Shown here: piece after piece, positions 9,617 to 17,052 of the stretch | How the letters are laid out: each line of letters starts with the position of its first letter | Numbering within the stretch: position 1 is the first letter of the stretch | From: Thalassotalea euphylliae | Lineage (GTDB): Bacteria; Pseudomonadota; Gammaproteobacteria; Enterobacterales; Alteromonadaceae | Length of the DNA: 64,000 nt | Assembly: GCF_003390335.1 (NCBI RefSeq) | Contig: NZ_QUOU01000001.1 | Span: 1,364,001-1,428,000 of the forward strand | Reading direction: 5' to 3' | Program-made: the position numbers and the translations under genes | The notes under the pieces: model-generated | Seen by the model: the letters and a program-made list of their open reading frames with translations, nothing else | The model's database searches: none | What the model was told of the DNA's origin: nothing

Positions 9617-10330
9617 CTACAGCAGGTTATACTGAATGGCCTTAACGGCGGCAGCGGTTTTATTACAAACGCCTAATTTGTTTACCGCATTCGCGAGGTG
9701 AAAAGAAACCGTGCTTTTGGTGACGTTAAGTATCATCGCAATTTCATCCGATGTTTTGCCATCGGCACACCATTTAAGGATTTCTTTTTCTCGTTTGGTT
9801 AGCTTAACGTCATGGGTGGTCGTTTTATGCGGCACGACAAGCTCACCGTAGACCGATTGGAAGGTATTACTCAAGCTTAATAAATGTAGCTGTTTAGCTT
9901 GCGACAAGGGGGATTGATCATTCGTTGCTACAGTTAGCATGCCCGTTGCACCCGGTTTTAACAGTGCCGATTGCGCCCAGCCCGACTTGAGGCCATAGGC
10001 TTCGGCCTCTTGCCAAAACGCTTTTTTACTGCGCTTTTTTTGTCCTGACCAAGCAAGCGGTCGAGTGGATTGCAGCCCATGTGCTACTGTCGGATCAATA
10101 TGGATATATTGGTTTTTCTCATATCTATGTTGCCACTGCTCCGGGTAGTTGTTGCGCAGTGTGAAGGTTGGCCTAGTCACTGGCGAAGCAATACACAAAC
10201 CATAGGCGTAGTAATCGAATTCTAAATAGTGTATTGCCGACTTGAGGTGTTTAAACAGCTCAGACTCAGTGGAAACATGAGTCATTTCTTGAAGGGTTTG
10301 AAAAAAAGAGGTTGAAAAAACTGGAGTCAT
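9617..10330 (-). CDS. LuxR-family quorum-sensing-type regulator (no LuxI nearby)
   Basis: 237 residues: an N-terminal autoinducer-binding-like domain (about 20-165) and a C-terminal GerE/LuxR helix-turn-helix (LTKREKEILKWCADGKTSDE, about 175-235). The conserved ligand-pocket residues of LuxR/TraR proteins are recognisable: Trp66, Tyr70, Asp79, Pro80, Trp94. No acyl-homoserine-lactone synthase occurs in the window, so it looks like a LuxR solo. A lux-box-like dyad lies 345 bases upstream, in front of two tandem unknown genes on the opposite strand. Whether it binds a homoserine lactone or another signal is open. Confidence 0.85.
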   Translation of the reverse strand: MTPVFSTSFFQTLQEMTHVSTESELFKHLKSAIHYLEFDYYAYGLCIASPVTRPTFTLRNNYPEQWQHRYEKNQYIHIDPTVAHGLQSTRPLAWSGQKKRSKKAFWQEAEAYGLKSGWAQSALLKPGATGMLTVATNDQSPLSQAKQLHLLSLSNTFQSVYGELVVPHKTTTHDVKLTKREKEILKWCADGKTSDEIAMILNVTKSTVSFHLANAVNKLGVCNKTAAAVKAIQYNLL

Positions 10331-10675
10331 TACTGCACAAGCTATTATCTGATCGGGTGAAAAGTGTTTAGCGTTTTATTTATGCTTGCCATAACACTTT
10401 TACTTTGGACATATCTTTTAAACACAAGCCCGGTTAAAAACGACATAAAGTTCGATGACATTGACTGTGTTTAAGCGGTGTAAAGTATACAAGGTACTAA
10501 GGCATATACAATCGTAAAAGCTAAACAGTTAAGAGTTGAACTGCGCATCTCTTTCCCTCGCGATACATCCAGTGACAATAATTTGCCGCATCAGTGCCAA
10601 CCCTTGCCGATGCTACGTTTGATCATTTCTGAACACTGCCAAAAAAGCAAATTATCCATTAATTTAGCTGTAAAA

Positions 10676-10695
10676 ACCTAGCATAAGTACTAGGT
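10676..10695. promoter_or_regulatory. Candidate lux box
   Basis: A perfect dyad ACCTAG-N8-CTAGGT, 20 bases overall. It fits the general LuxR-type operator NNCT-N12-AGNN and resembles the lux box ACCTG-N10-CAGGT. It lies about 95 bases before the ATG at 10791, next to a LuxR-type gene. The pattern is seen; the function is inferred. Confidence 0.5.
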
Positions 10696-10711
10696 TAATT
10701 ATCTTTGGTGC

Positions 10712-10738
10712 GTGACTTGCGTGACTTGCGTGACTTGC
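10712..10738. repeat. 9-bp triple tandem repeat
   Basis: GTGACTTGC is repeated three times perfectly between the candidate lux box and the start of the first tandem paralogue. Copy-number change would shift spacing in this promoter region. Confidence 0.85.
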
Positions 10739-10790
10739 CTGATCAAGATTAATTCAAGCCAAAGTGTCATTAATATTGCAGAGGACAATC

Positions 10791-11246
10791 ATGCTAACTA
10801 ACCGAATAGCGCAAACCAACCAAACCGCTTCAATACAGCAAACAATAATAAGTACTGCCGTCTACCAGCAAAATCAAGAAAATACGACAAAGACCACAAG
10901 CACCACTACAGATAAGGCAACCATCAGTAGTGCCGGTCAAGCCAGCAGTGATGCCGATATTGACGCCAAATGGCAAGCGATTGCTAAAAAATATGATGTA
11001 ACGAATATTACCGGCCATGAGGTGATAGCCATGGCGCAAGAGTTATATGACAATAACTTGATAACTGGGGCTGAAAAACTCGATATGTATATACCTGCTG
11101 GTATTGATGATGACTTATCCAAAAAGCGCAATCATTTAGAAGGTAGGATGTTAGATTATGAAGCCATTAAGATGCATGGCGAGTATAGTCAAGGGGCCCT
11201 TAAAGCAGATCAGCGTGTTATCGAGATATTAAAGCGAATTGGCTAA
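10791..11246 (+). CDS. Unknown protein, tandem paralogue 1
   Basis: 151 residues from the ATG at 10791, which has GAGGA seven bases upstream; an earlier in-frame GTG at 10764 is rejected because it lies before that site. The N-terminal 55 residues are polar, rich in Thr, Gln and Ser and probably disordered (ending DKATISSAGQASS). The rest looks folded and contains KYDVTNITGHE and AQELYDNNLIT. No signal peptide, membrane segment or recognised family. It is clearly paralogous to the next gene: same length, nearly identical from about residue 40 to 75 and highly similar after that, with a diverged head. Confidence 0.8.
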   Translation: MLTNRIAQTNQTASIQQTIISTAVYQQNQENTTKTTSTTTDKATISSAGQASSDADIDAKWQAIAKKYDVTNITGHEVIAMAQELYDNNLITGAEKLDMYIPAGIDDDLSKKRNHLEGRMLDYEAIKMHGEYSQGALKADQRVIEILKRIG

Positions 11247-11286
11247 TTAATAAGGCGGACTAGCCACAAAGGATAAGGAACCACCC

Positions 11287-11742
11287 ATGATCACAAACCA
11301 TATTGCCCCCACCCGCCAAGCCACTCAAATAAAGCAATCAACGATGACTGCGGCAATTTACCAGCAAAACCAAGAGAGCACCGCACAGGCAAATAGCACC
11401 ACCACAGATAAGGCAACTATCAGTAGTGCAGGCCAAGCCAGCAGTGATGCCGATATTAACGCCAAATGGCAAGCGATTACTGAAAAATATGATGTAACCA
11501 ATATTACCGGCCATGAGGTATTAGCTATGGCGCAAGAGTTATATGACAATAACTTGATAACAGAGGCTGAAAAATTCGATATGTATAGACCAGCAAGTAT
11601 TGATGATGACTTATCCAAAAAGCGCAATCATTTAGAAGGGATGATGTTAGATTATGAAGCCATCAAGAGGCATGGGAAACCGACACAAGAATCCCTTAAA
11701 AAAATGGAAAGTGTGATTGAGATATTAAAGCGAATTGGATGA
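11287..11742 (+). CDS. Unknown protein, tandem paralogue 2
   Basis: 151 residues, same length and layout as the preceding gene: a polar N-terminal tail, the shared DKATISSAGQASSDADI segment, KYDVTNITGHE and a C-terminal VIEILKRIG. AAGGAACC precedes the ATG. The gap to the first gene is only 40 bases, so the two are probably co-transcribed, ending at a long hairpin. The head and the last 30 residues have diverged most. Function unknown; KYDVTNMSP-like motifs occur in small uncharacterised gammaproteobacterial proteins (recollection only). Confidence 0.8.
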   Translation: MITNHIAPTRQATQIKQSTMTAAIYQQNQESTAQANSTTTDKATISSAGQASSDADINAKWQAITEKYDVTNITGHEVLAMAQELYDNNLITEAEKFDMYRPASIDDDLSKKRNHLEGMMLDYEAIKRHGKPTQESLKKMESVIEILKRIG

Positions 11743-11752
11743 TATAAATATA

Positions 11753-11785
11753 GGTACGCTTAGCGGCAATTAGGCTAAGCGTACC
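11753..11785 (+). terminator. Hairpin after tandem paralogues
   Basis: GGTACGCTTAGC pairs perfectly over 12 bases with GCTAAGCGTACC around a 9-base loop, just after the second paralogue. There is no T-run, so it may be a 3' stabilising hairpin rather than an intrinsic terminator. Confidence 0.5.
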
Positions 11786-11814
11786 CAAATCAAATGAGCG
11801 CTTGCTCATCGAAT

Positions 11815-11848
11815 AAAAAATCTCGCCAGTAACCCAATGAGCTGGCGA
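11815..11848 (-). terminator. Minus-strand terminator of the exonuclease remnant
   Basis: Read on the minus strand, TCGCCAG and CTGGCGA form a 7-bp stem followed by a run of six T. It sits about 45 bases past the stop codon of the exonuclease fragment, which suggests it once terminated the intact gene. Confidence 0.6.
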
Positions 11849-11891
11849 TTGAGTTACCGTTTTAAAGAGTTAAAACTGCAACTCAAATAGC

Positions 11892-12080
11892 TCAAGCATA
11901 GTAATCGGCATAACTTGGAGTTAGTTCGACTAATGTTTGATAATTTTCAGGCGAGCTTAAACCTTGACTTCCCCAGCGATTCGCGAGCTTGTATAAATCT
12001 GACTGTTGGTCTCTTAATTCGACAATACTGAGCAGGATCGCTTTGGCGATCGCGTCGAGCAGAGCATGGTGGCGCGCCAG
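11892..12080 (-). pseudogene. 3'-5' exonuclease (DnaQ/RNase T superfamily) C-terminal remnant
   Basis: Minus-strand frame with only the tail of a protein: LARHHALLDAIAKAILLS, then a helical end finishing PSYADYYA. The H-x4-D pattern (HHALLD) is the ExoIII motif of DEDDh exonucleases; E. coli DnaQ has the comparable HGALLD. Directly upstream in this frame is a stop (12081-12083), and the ExoI and ExoII motifs are missing. The break coincides with the start of a truncated LysR gene on the other strand, so both genes lost their 5' ends in one event. Confidence 0.6.
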
Positions 12081-12521
12081 TTAACCAAACCAATGAAAGA
12101 AGCATTTTTTGTTTCACCAGATTATATAAAACAATACGGCTTACCAACATCACCAAACGAATTACAGCAACATAAGCTGATCCAATATCGCTTTATTACT
12201 TCGAACCAATTAGTGCCAGTATTGCTTAACGATAATGGTCAAACAGTGACGGTGGAAATGCCTAATGCCTTAATCGTGAATGATACCAGCCTAATGGTCG
12301 ACGCCGCGCTAAAGGGCTTAGGAATAGGCCGTATCGTTGAGCCGTTAGTCACTGAATTAATCGACAGCGGCCAGCTGGTTCCTGTTCTACCTGAGTATTG
12401 GTATCCGTATTCAGCACTATATGTGTATTTTCACCAAGACGCGCAAAAAGCCAAACGCGTTAGAGTATTGATTGACTTTCTATTGGAAAAATTAATGCCG
12501 CCAGCTGAGCGCAAGGCGTGA
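12066..12521 (+). pseudogene. LysR-family regulator, C-terminal half only
   Basis: Encodes about 150 residues matching only the second half of a LysR substrate-binding domain: VARQLTKP, FFVSPDYIKQYGLPTSPNEL, QHKLIQY and the closing VLIDFLLEKL are typical. The N-terminal winged helix-turn-helix and the first half of the effector domain (about 150 residues) are missing, so it cannot bind DNA as a LysR protein. An ATG at 12066 happens to open the frame. Its left end fuses to the exonuclease tail within about 15 bases. Confidence 0.8.
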
Positions 12522-12616
12522 GGGTTAGACTCGTTCAGCGGTGGAGCGCTGGGTAAATTGCTGAACCGCGCAAGGCGAACTAAATTTAAATAAGTTGTTG
12601 AATAGTATGACGTCCG

Positions 12617-13192
12617 ATGCTGATGAATTTGTTGAAATCTACGCTCTCTCATTTTACCGCTTATTTTGTTGCTTATTTCGATACGCTTGAGAAAAAGTGT
12701 GACTCGCTAATTGCGTTACACCAATCGAACCAAGTGTCTGAAATTGAGCTAATTCATGCCAACAATCAGTTGCTGACTGATCTTATCAATGCCCATGCAA
12801 AGTGTAGCTTGATGAGTCAGTTTGTCGGTTTGAACAGTGATTTATTCGAGCGAAAAATTGCCTATTTGTTTGGCGAGAAGGAGTTTGTTAAAGAAGTGAT
12901 CCGCATCGGCTCTAACTTATCTGACTACTTTGGTTACTGCGGCTTCTCTTGCGACTCTACCAATATATTTAACGGCTTTTCCTTGGTGATTGACCGCAAT
13001 ATTCTGGCCTTCTCTCCCAATGATGTGAATGCCTTTTCAGACCTTATCCTTAGAAACATTCGCTTTAGAAAAGCCGTTAGTACACCGACAAGCTTTGATC
13101 CCGCTTATCAACTGCCGAAATATTCGATTGCGGGGGTAAGTTTTTATATCGTGCCAGTTAGTGAAATTAAGTATCCTTATATTGATATTTAG
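12617..13192 (+). CDS. Unknown protein
   Basis: 191 residues with no family I recognise. It has no signal peptide or obvious membrane span; the N-terminal 80 residues look helical (TAYFVAYFDTLEKK), and the middle contains three cysteines (GYCGFSCDS) plus one earlier (AKCSLM). The ribosome site before the ATG is weak. It stands alone after the LysR fragment, near other accessory material. Confidence 0.6.
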   Translation: MLMNLLKSTLSHFTAYFVAYFDTLEKKCDSLIALHQSNQVSEIELIHANNQLLTDLINAHAKCSLMSQFVGLNSDLFERKIAYLFGEKEFVKEVIRIGSNLSDYFGYCGFSCDSTNIFNGFSLVIDRNILAFSPNDVNAFSDLILRNIRFRKAVSTPTSFDPAYQLPKYSIAGVSFYIVPVSEIKYPYIDI

Positions 13193-13271
13193 TTAGGGGC
13201 TAGTGGCTGTTTTGTTTTAAACAAAGCTTCTAACTCGCTAAGAACTTAACCGAATAACCCCAAATAGCTAA

Positions 13272-14264
13272 CTAAAACGGCCAAGTAAACCCCGTTTTCT
13301 GCTCAGATACTTGCCAAAGTTTAGTGGCGACTTCTCTCTCTAGCGCCAGTGCTTCCAATTGGCATTCATCAACGGCGCCAACCGTTTGTGCGCGTTTTGT
13401 TGGCCCATAGTAACGCTGTGGTTTTAAGTCTTGCTCTGTCGCACACATTACCTGAGGCCAAGCGCCTTTTTCGGCGGGTTGGGCGATAACGCGTGAGAGC
13501 ACAGACCAAAGTGCTTTGTTAAATGTGCTGGCAGTATCCATCAATAAATTAGTGCGCGATGCTCCGGGATGACAGACGTGTACTTCAACGTTTGAGCCTT
13601 TAGTGTCCTTACCGATGGTTAAAGGGCTGGCCAAACGGCTGGCAAAATGGTTGGCTAAGCGATATTGCAACTCATAGGCAAACATCAGCTGAGCCAATTT
13701 ACTTTGTGCATAAGCATTCCATGCGGTGTACTTTGCGTCAAAATTTAGATCGTCAAACTGAATAGTTTTTAGTCCCATTTTATAGGCGTTGCTGCCTACC
13801 ACCACGATACGACCGCTTGATGCTTCAATGCGATTAAACAACAGGCCACATAGCAAAAAATGACCAAAATGGTTGACACCAAGCTGACTCTCAAAGCCAT
13901 CAGTGGTGATTTCTTGCTGAGCAACTTGTGCAATTGCGGCATTACAGATCAGTGCATCGATTTGCGGTACTGATTCCAACAACTGTGCAGCAGCTTCGCT
14001 CACTGACGCTAAGCTTGCCAAGTCCATTTGAATAAAGCTGACCGGGCAACTGGTACCCAACTCTTGCTGAAGCTTGCCGATGGCTACTGCTGATTTTTCA
14101 GGATTGCGATTCATCATCACTACCTTCGCGCCCTTTGACAGGAAAATACGGGCAGCTTCAAAACCTGTGCCTGAATTTGCACCGGTAATAACATAAGTTT
14201 TGCCCGCTAATGATCTGATTCGCTCGGGGCTCCAGCCGTATTTGCCAAATTGTTGTGTAGTCAT
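13272..14264 (-). CDS. Short-chain dehydrogenase/reductase, retinol-dehydrogenase/WWOX-like
   Basis: NAD(P)-dependent oxidoreductase of 330 residues, longer than a classical SDR. The cofactor glycine motif TGANSGTG (27-34), an NAA variant of NNAG (108-110), Ser158 and the catalytic Tyr185/Lys189 pair (YAQSK) are all present. NR at residues 52-53 after the second strand favours NADP. It is divergent from the AraC-type gene 275 bases away, a common regulator-target arrangement. Confidence 0.88.
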   Translation of the reverse strand: MTTQQFGKYGWSPERIRSLAGKTYVITGANSGTGFEAARIFLSKGAKVVMMNRNPEKSAVAIGKLQQELGTSCPVSFIQMDLASLASVSEAAAQLLESVPQIDALICNAAIAQVAQQEITTDGFESQLGVNHFGHFLLCGLLFNRIEASSGRIVVVGSNAYKMGLKTIQFDDLNFDAKYTAWNAYAQSKLAQLMFAYELQYRLANHFASRLASPLTIGKDTKGSNVEVHVCHPGASRTNLLMDTASTFNKALWSVLSRVIAQPAEKGAWPQVMCATEQDLKPQRYYGPTKRAQTVGAVDECQLEALALEREVATKLWQVSEQKTGFTWPF

Positions 14265-14539
14265 CGTCTAACTCCTGAATACGTGTTGCTAAAGTACTAA
14301 ATGGGTTGGCAAGTCACCGTTATTGCGGGTTTCGGTCGTTAACCCATATGCTTAATAAGCTTGAAGCACTTGCTCAGGTAAAATACTATAAATCTCAATA
14401 TTTGTAGCTAATAGGCGATAAAGTCGTTAAAACTTGCCTATTTGTATCGTATTGGTGTTAATTTAGTGATTTGGTGAACTGTTAAAATGTGGGCTCGGGA
14501 GTCAAGATAGTTGGCTAGGCTAACAAGTAGAACGTAAAT

Positions 14540-15487
14540 ATGAGCAATAAAGACGCGCTAAAACAACAAATAAGGCAACTAATTGAGGCTCAGGTAAGTC
14601 AGCAAACCATGGGCGAGCAACAGCTTAGTGAAAAGCCGACAAGTGAAAGCAAGGTCAGTGCAGAAGCGTTAATCGATACCGGTATTAAAGGCGTACAACT
14701 TTTTAAAGTAACTGACGCAGTGCGATGTGCACCGGCGATATACGAGCCAGCAATTATCGCCATTGTTAGCGGTACTAAAGAGGCGATACTCGATGGTCAG
14801 CGTTTTAGCTATGGCAGCGACCAATACATGTGCTGCACTATGTCGATGCCAGTTGAAGCAGGCACACCTTTGGCTTCACCTGAACAGCCACTGTTAGGCG
14901 TTTATATCTCGCTTGATACTAAGGTAATGACTGAACTGGTAATCGAATTAGCCAGTACAACCAGTGTTATGAAACAACCTAAACATAGCGACCAATCACC
15001 GAGCTTAAGCTTGGCAACATGGGATGATAGTTTTACTGATGCGTTGCTACGTTTGTTGCAATTACTGGCTAACCCAACTCAAATGAAAATACTAGGGGAT
15101 AGTCGATTACGAGAGTTTTATTACGCTGTACTGGAAGGGCAAGCAGGGCAGTCAGTGAAGCGAGCGTTCGGTATGGGCAATGAAATTGCTCGCTCAATTG
15201 AATATTTATCGACACATTTAGGTAAAAGCGTGACGATTGACGAGCTTGCGTCGCAAGTGGGCATGAGCCGCGCTGTTTTTCATCGCAAGTTTAAGCAAGC
15301 AACCACTATGTCGCCAATACAATTTGTTAAATCCATGCGATTAAATAATGCTGCAATGCGCATTGCCAGTGGTGAGAATGTCAGCACGGCAGCACTGGCA
15401 ATGGGCTATGAAAGCTCGTCACAATTTAGCCGAGATTTTAAGCGACTATACGGTCAATCACCCAAGCAGTGGGCGCAAAGCAAGTAA
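14540..15487 (+). CDS. AraC-family transcriptional regulator
   Basis: 315 residues: an N-terminal AraC_N-type effector domain (about 45-200; APAIYEPAIIAIVSGTKEAIL) and two C-terminal helix-turn-helices (SVTIDELASQVGMSRAVFHR and the closing SSSQFSRDFKRLYGQSPKQW). Such proteins usually activate an adjacent oxidoreductase; the divergent SDR is the likely target. Confidence 0.92.
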   Translation: MSNKDALKQQIRQLIEAQVSQQTMGEQQLSEKPTSESKVSAEALIDTGIKGVQLFKVTDAVRCAPAIYEPAIIAIVSGTKEAILDGQRFSYGSDQYMCCTMSMPVEAGTPLASPEQPLLGVYISLDTKVMTELVIELASTTSVMKQPKHSDQSPSLSLATWDDSFTDALLRLLQLLANPTQMKILGDSRLREFYYAVLEGQAGQSVKRAFGMGNEIARSIEYLSTHLGKSVTIDELASQVGMSRAVFHRKFKQATTMSPIQFVKSMRLNNAAMRIASGENVSTAALAMGYESSSQFSRDFKRLYGQSPKQWAQSK

Positions 15488-15570
15488 AAGAGCGCTGTAT
15501 TATGCCATCGTTCCAGATATTAGATGCAGGTAGGTATTAGGTGCAGTAGCTTATATTTAATCTGGCAGCT

Positions 15571-15690
15571 CTCTGTAATATCTTATTGTTGCTATTACAA
15601 AGTACTACTTATTATCATAACAACTTGAATTACTAGAGGTTTCTGGTAATTTAAAGGCGAAGTCGAAGACATATAATACTGAGATGTCTA
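15571..15690. repeat. Palindromic repeat element, copy A
   Basis: About 120 bases related to 34487-34609. Shared blocks include GTAATATC on the left, then TTGAATTA, AGAGGTTT, GGTA and TACTGAGATGTCTA on the right, in the same order and spacing. The outer arms are roughly inverted repeats. Both copies stand directly before an accessory gene read in the same direction. Confidence 0.55.
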
Positions 15691-15732
15691 CATAATATAC
15701 TGTTATCAGTCTAAATCTAGCATGGAGTGCTA

Positions 15733-16125
15733 ATGTCAGAGTCATGTAGTTGCGGCGAGAAATCCGAAATTGGTGCAACGGTTAAATTTCATTGTAAAAC
15801 CTGTGCAAATGTTATTGAACGATTTACAGTGAAGAAACCGTTAAAGGCGGCTGGACTAGCTGCAATGCTAGCATATGGAGGAAGTCAGTTTATCGATTAT
15901 GCAATTACTGACAATAGATACCCTCTTAATGTTGAATATGCTGTTTTAGAAGCATGCTCTAGCTCGTATAAAAAGCCGTTATCTCACAGTTCATATGGCT
16001 CAAAGAAAAAATTATGTCTTTGTGCCTTAGAAGATACGATGAATGAAATTTCTTATATTAGATATAAAGTAAATGAAAAAGGCTTTTTGCAAGCCTTTGA
16101 AAGAAATGCAAAGTCATGTAAGTAG
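15733..16125 (+). CDS. Unknown protein with zinc-ribbon-like N-terminus
   Basis: 130 residues from the ATG at 15733, which has GGAG upstream (a GTG at 15727 overlaps that site). The N-terminus has CSCGEK and CKTCAN pairs, suggesting one bound metal. A short hydrophobic stretch follows (KAAGLAAMLAYGGSQFI), then a tail with four more cysteines, two of them in LCLC. No family recognised. It is visibly AT-richer than the neighbouring AraC gene and sits behind a repeat element, so it is probably acquired. Confidence 0.7.
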   Translation: MSESCSCGEKSEIGATVKFHCKTCANVIERFTVKKPLKAAGLAAMLAYGGSQFIDYAITDNRYPLNVEYAVLEACSSSYKKPLSHSSYGSKKKLCLCALEDTMNEISYIRYKVNEKGFLQAFERNAKSCK

Positions 16126-16146
16126 CTTGGGCAAGCCCAAGCTACT
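16121..16146. terminator. Bidirectional terminator hairpin
   Basis: AGTAGCTTGGG and CCCAAGCTACT pair perfectly over 11 bases around CAAG. It overlaps the stop codon of the zinc-binding-like gene and lies at the 3' end of the convergent small-gene unit. No long T-run. Confidence 0.6.
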
Positions 16147-16152
16147 GGTAAG

Positions 16153-16287
16153 TTAATTATCTAAATAATCGTCATTGTTTGGATTGTGAGCATCAGCCCA
16201 GTCATCCATATCAGCATCGTTATTCGGATTGTTGATATCTGACCACAGATCTAGCTCTTCGTCAGACATGTTGGAAGTATCAGGCAT
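16153..16287 (-). CDS. Very small acidic protein (44 residues)
   Basis: A 44-residue gene preceded by a strong ribosome site (AGGAGG, five bases before the ATG). It is extremely acidic and built from two similar units: DLWSDINNPNNDADMD and DDWADAHNPNNDDYLD, each with an acidic/Trp lead and NPNND. NPNND-type motifs recur in small uncharacterised bacterial proteins (recollection only). It lies eight bases after the SMP-domain gene, so the two are very likely one transcript. No function can be assigned. Confidence 0.75.
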   Translation of the reverse strand: MPDTSNMSDEELDLWSDINNPNNDADMDDWADAHNPNNDDYLDN

Positions 16288-16295
16288 GGAGCCTC

Positions 16296-16499
16296 CTATT
16301 TGCTTTTTGGTGGATTGTTCCCACGACCTTTGCCAGATGGATTTCCTGTTTTACTAGGACCATTTGGTGGCGTGTTGTTAGCTGCGGCTGCTTGCGCTCT
16401 TGCAGCAAAACCGCCTTTGGAAACCTTACCATTATTGGCATTTGCTTCAGCTGCCTGAATTCGAGCAGCAGCGGCTTTAGACATTGAATTTTTTGGCAT
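16296..16499 (-). CDS. SMP-domain (seed maturation/LEA-like) small protein
   Basis: 67 residues from the ATG at 16499, with AAGGA nine bases upstream. The core SKAAAARIQAAEANANNGKV followed by GGFAARAQAAAA matches the SMP domain (PF04927) first named in plant seed maturation proteins and also found as single-domain bacterial proteins; the tail is a basic Gly/Asn/Pro/Lys linker. Probably disordered and nucleic-acid-associating or stress-related, but no bacterial function is established to my knowledge. First gene of a two-gene unit. Confidence 0.75.
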   Translation of the reverse strand: MPKNSMSKAAAARIQAAEANANNGKVSKGGFAARAQAAAANNTPPNGPSKTGNPSGKGRGNNPPKSK

Positions 16500-16528
16500 A
16501 ATTTTTTCCTTTTTAAAATTAAATTTAT

Positions 16529-16583
16529 TGTCCCCGCTGGGACATTCATAAAGTAACAAAGGTGTTAGGGACAAATGGGGACA
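16529..16583. promoter_or_regulatory. Candidate divergent operator with GGGACA half-sites
   Basis: TGTCCC-CGCT-GGGACA is a perfect dyad at 16529-16544. Two further GGGACA half-sites follow at 16568 and 16578, the last inside the first codons of the rightward gene. It lies between the SMP unit and the divergent gene, so one DNA-binding protein could control both. Confidence 0.5.
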
Positions 16584-16913
16584 GAAGAACTACAACATGA
16601 AATAAAAAGTTTATTAGCCAAATTAAATTGGTCTCAAAAAAGACTCGGCAGTGAAGTATATTTGGCTAAGTATGATGATGAAGATGAGTATGAAATAAAA
16701 CGTTATGAAGAAAAGGTTAAAAAAGATCTTTCTAGAAGAACAACAAAACCTGAACTGCTCATGTCTTATCTGGAAATAATATCTCAGCACAATGAACTTA
16801 AAAAGTTAGACCTTATTGTTCCTTCATACTGTAGAAGTGGACTTTTGAGTAACACAATTGAGAACGGCATGAGTGATATATCCAAACTAATTAGTAAATT
16901 AGTTTGCGAGTAA
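16575..16913 (+). CDS. Unknown protein, possible helix-turn-helix regulator
   Basis: 112 residues, no named family recognised. The N-terminal LLAKLNWSQKRLGSEVYLAK resembles the first helices of Cro/C1-type DNA-binding domains. It is followed by a charged segment (DDEDEYEIKRYEEKVKKDL) and RTTKPELLMSYLEII. It is divergent from the SMP unit and overlaps the candidate operator at its start, which fits an autoregulator. AT-rich codon use like the neighbouring small genes. Confidence 0.65.
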   Translation: MGTEELQHEIKSLLAKLNWSQKRLGSEVYLAKYDDEDEYEIKRYEEKVKKDLSRRTTKPELLMSYLEIISQHNELKKLDLIVPSYCRSGLLSNTIENGMSDISKLISKLVCE

Positions 16914-17052
16914 ACGACTTATAAGTCACTCGAAAGGGTACAAACGCTCGGCTTGTGCTCTTTCGTCGCTATGTTTAACCAAGTATTTTTAGCCCTTTAT
17001 TTAAACGCTACAACCATCCGAAAATGACACAAAGCGGTTATTCTGTCTCATA

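Larger units (their letters stand above)
10331..10790. other. Intergenic region between luxR-type gene and tandem paralogues
   Basis: No gene seen in 460 bases. It serves as the divergent control region; the lux-box-like dyad at 10676 and the 9-bp triple repeat at 10712 lie in its right part. Confidence 0.6.

Noticed and set aside
9378..10330. Search for a luxI-type synthase near the LuxR gene
   Set aside because: None found in the whole window; the regulator is reported as a solo.
11947..12156. 69-residue minus-strand frame over the exonuclease/LysR junction
   Set aside because: It is in a different frame from the exonuclease tail and is Arg/Ser-rich; a shadow.
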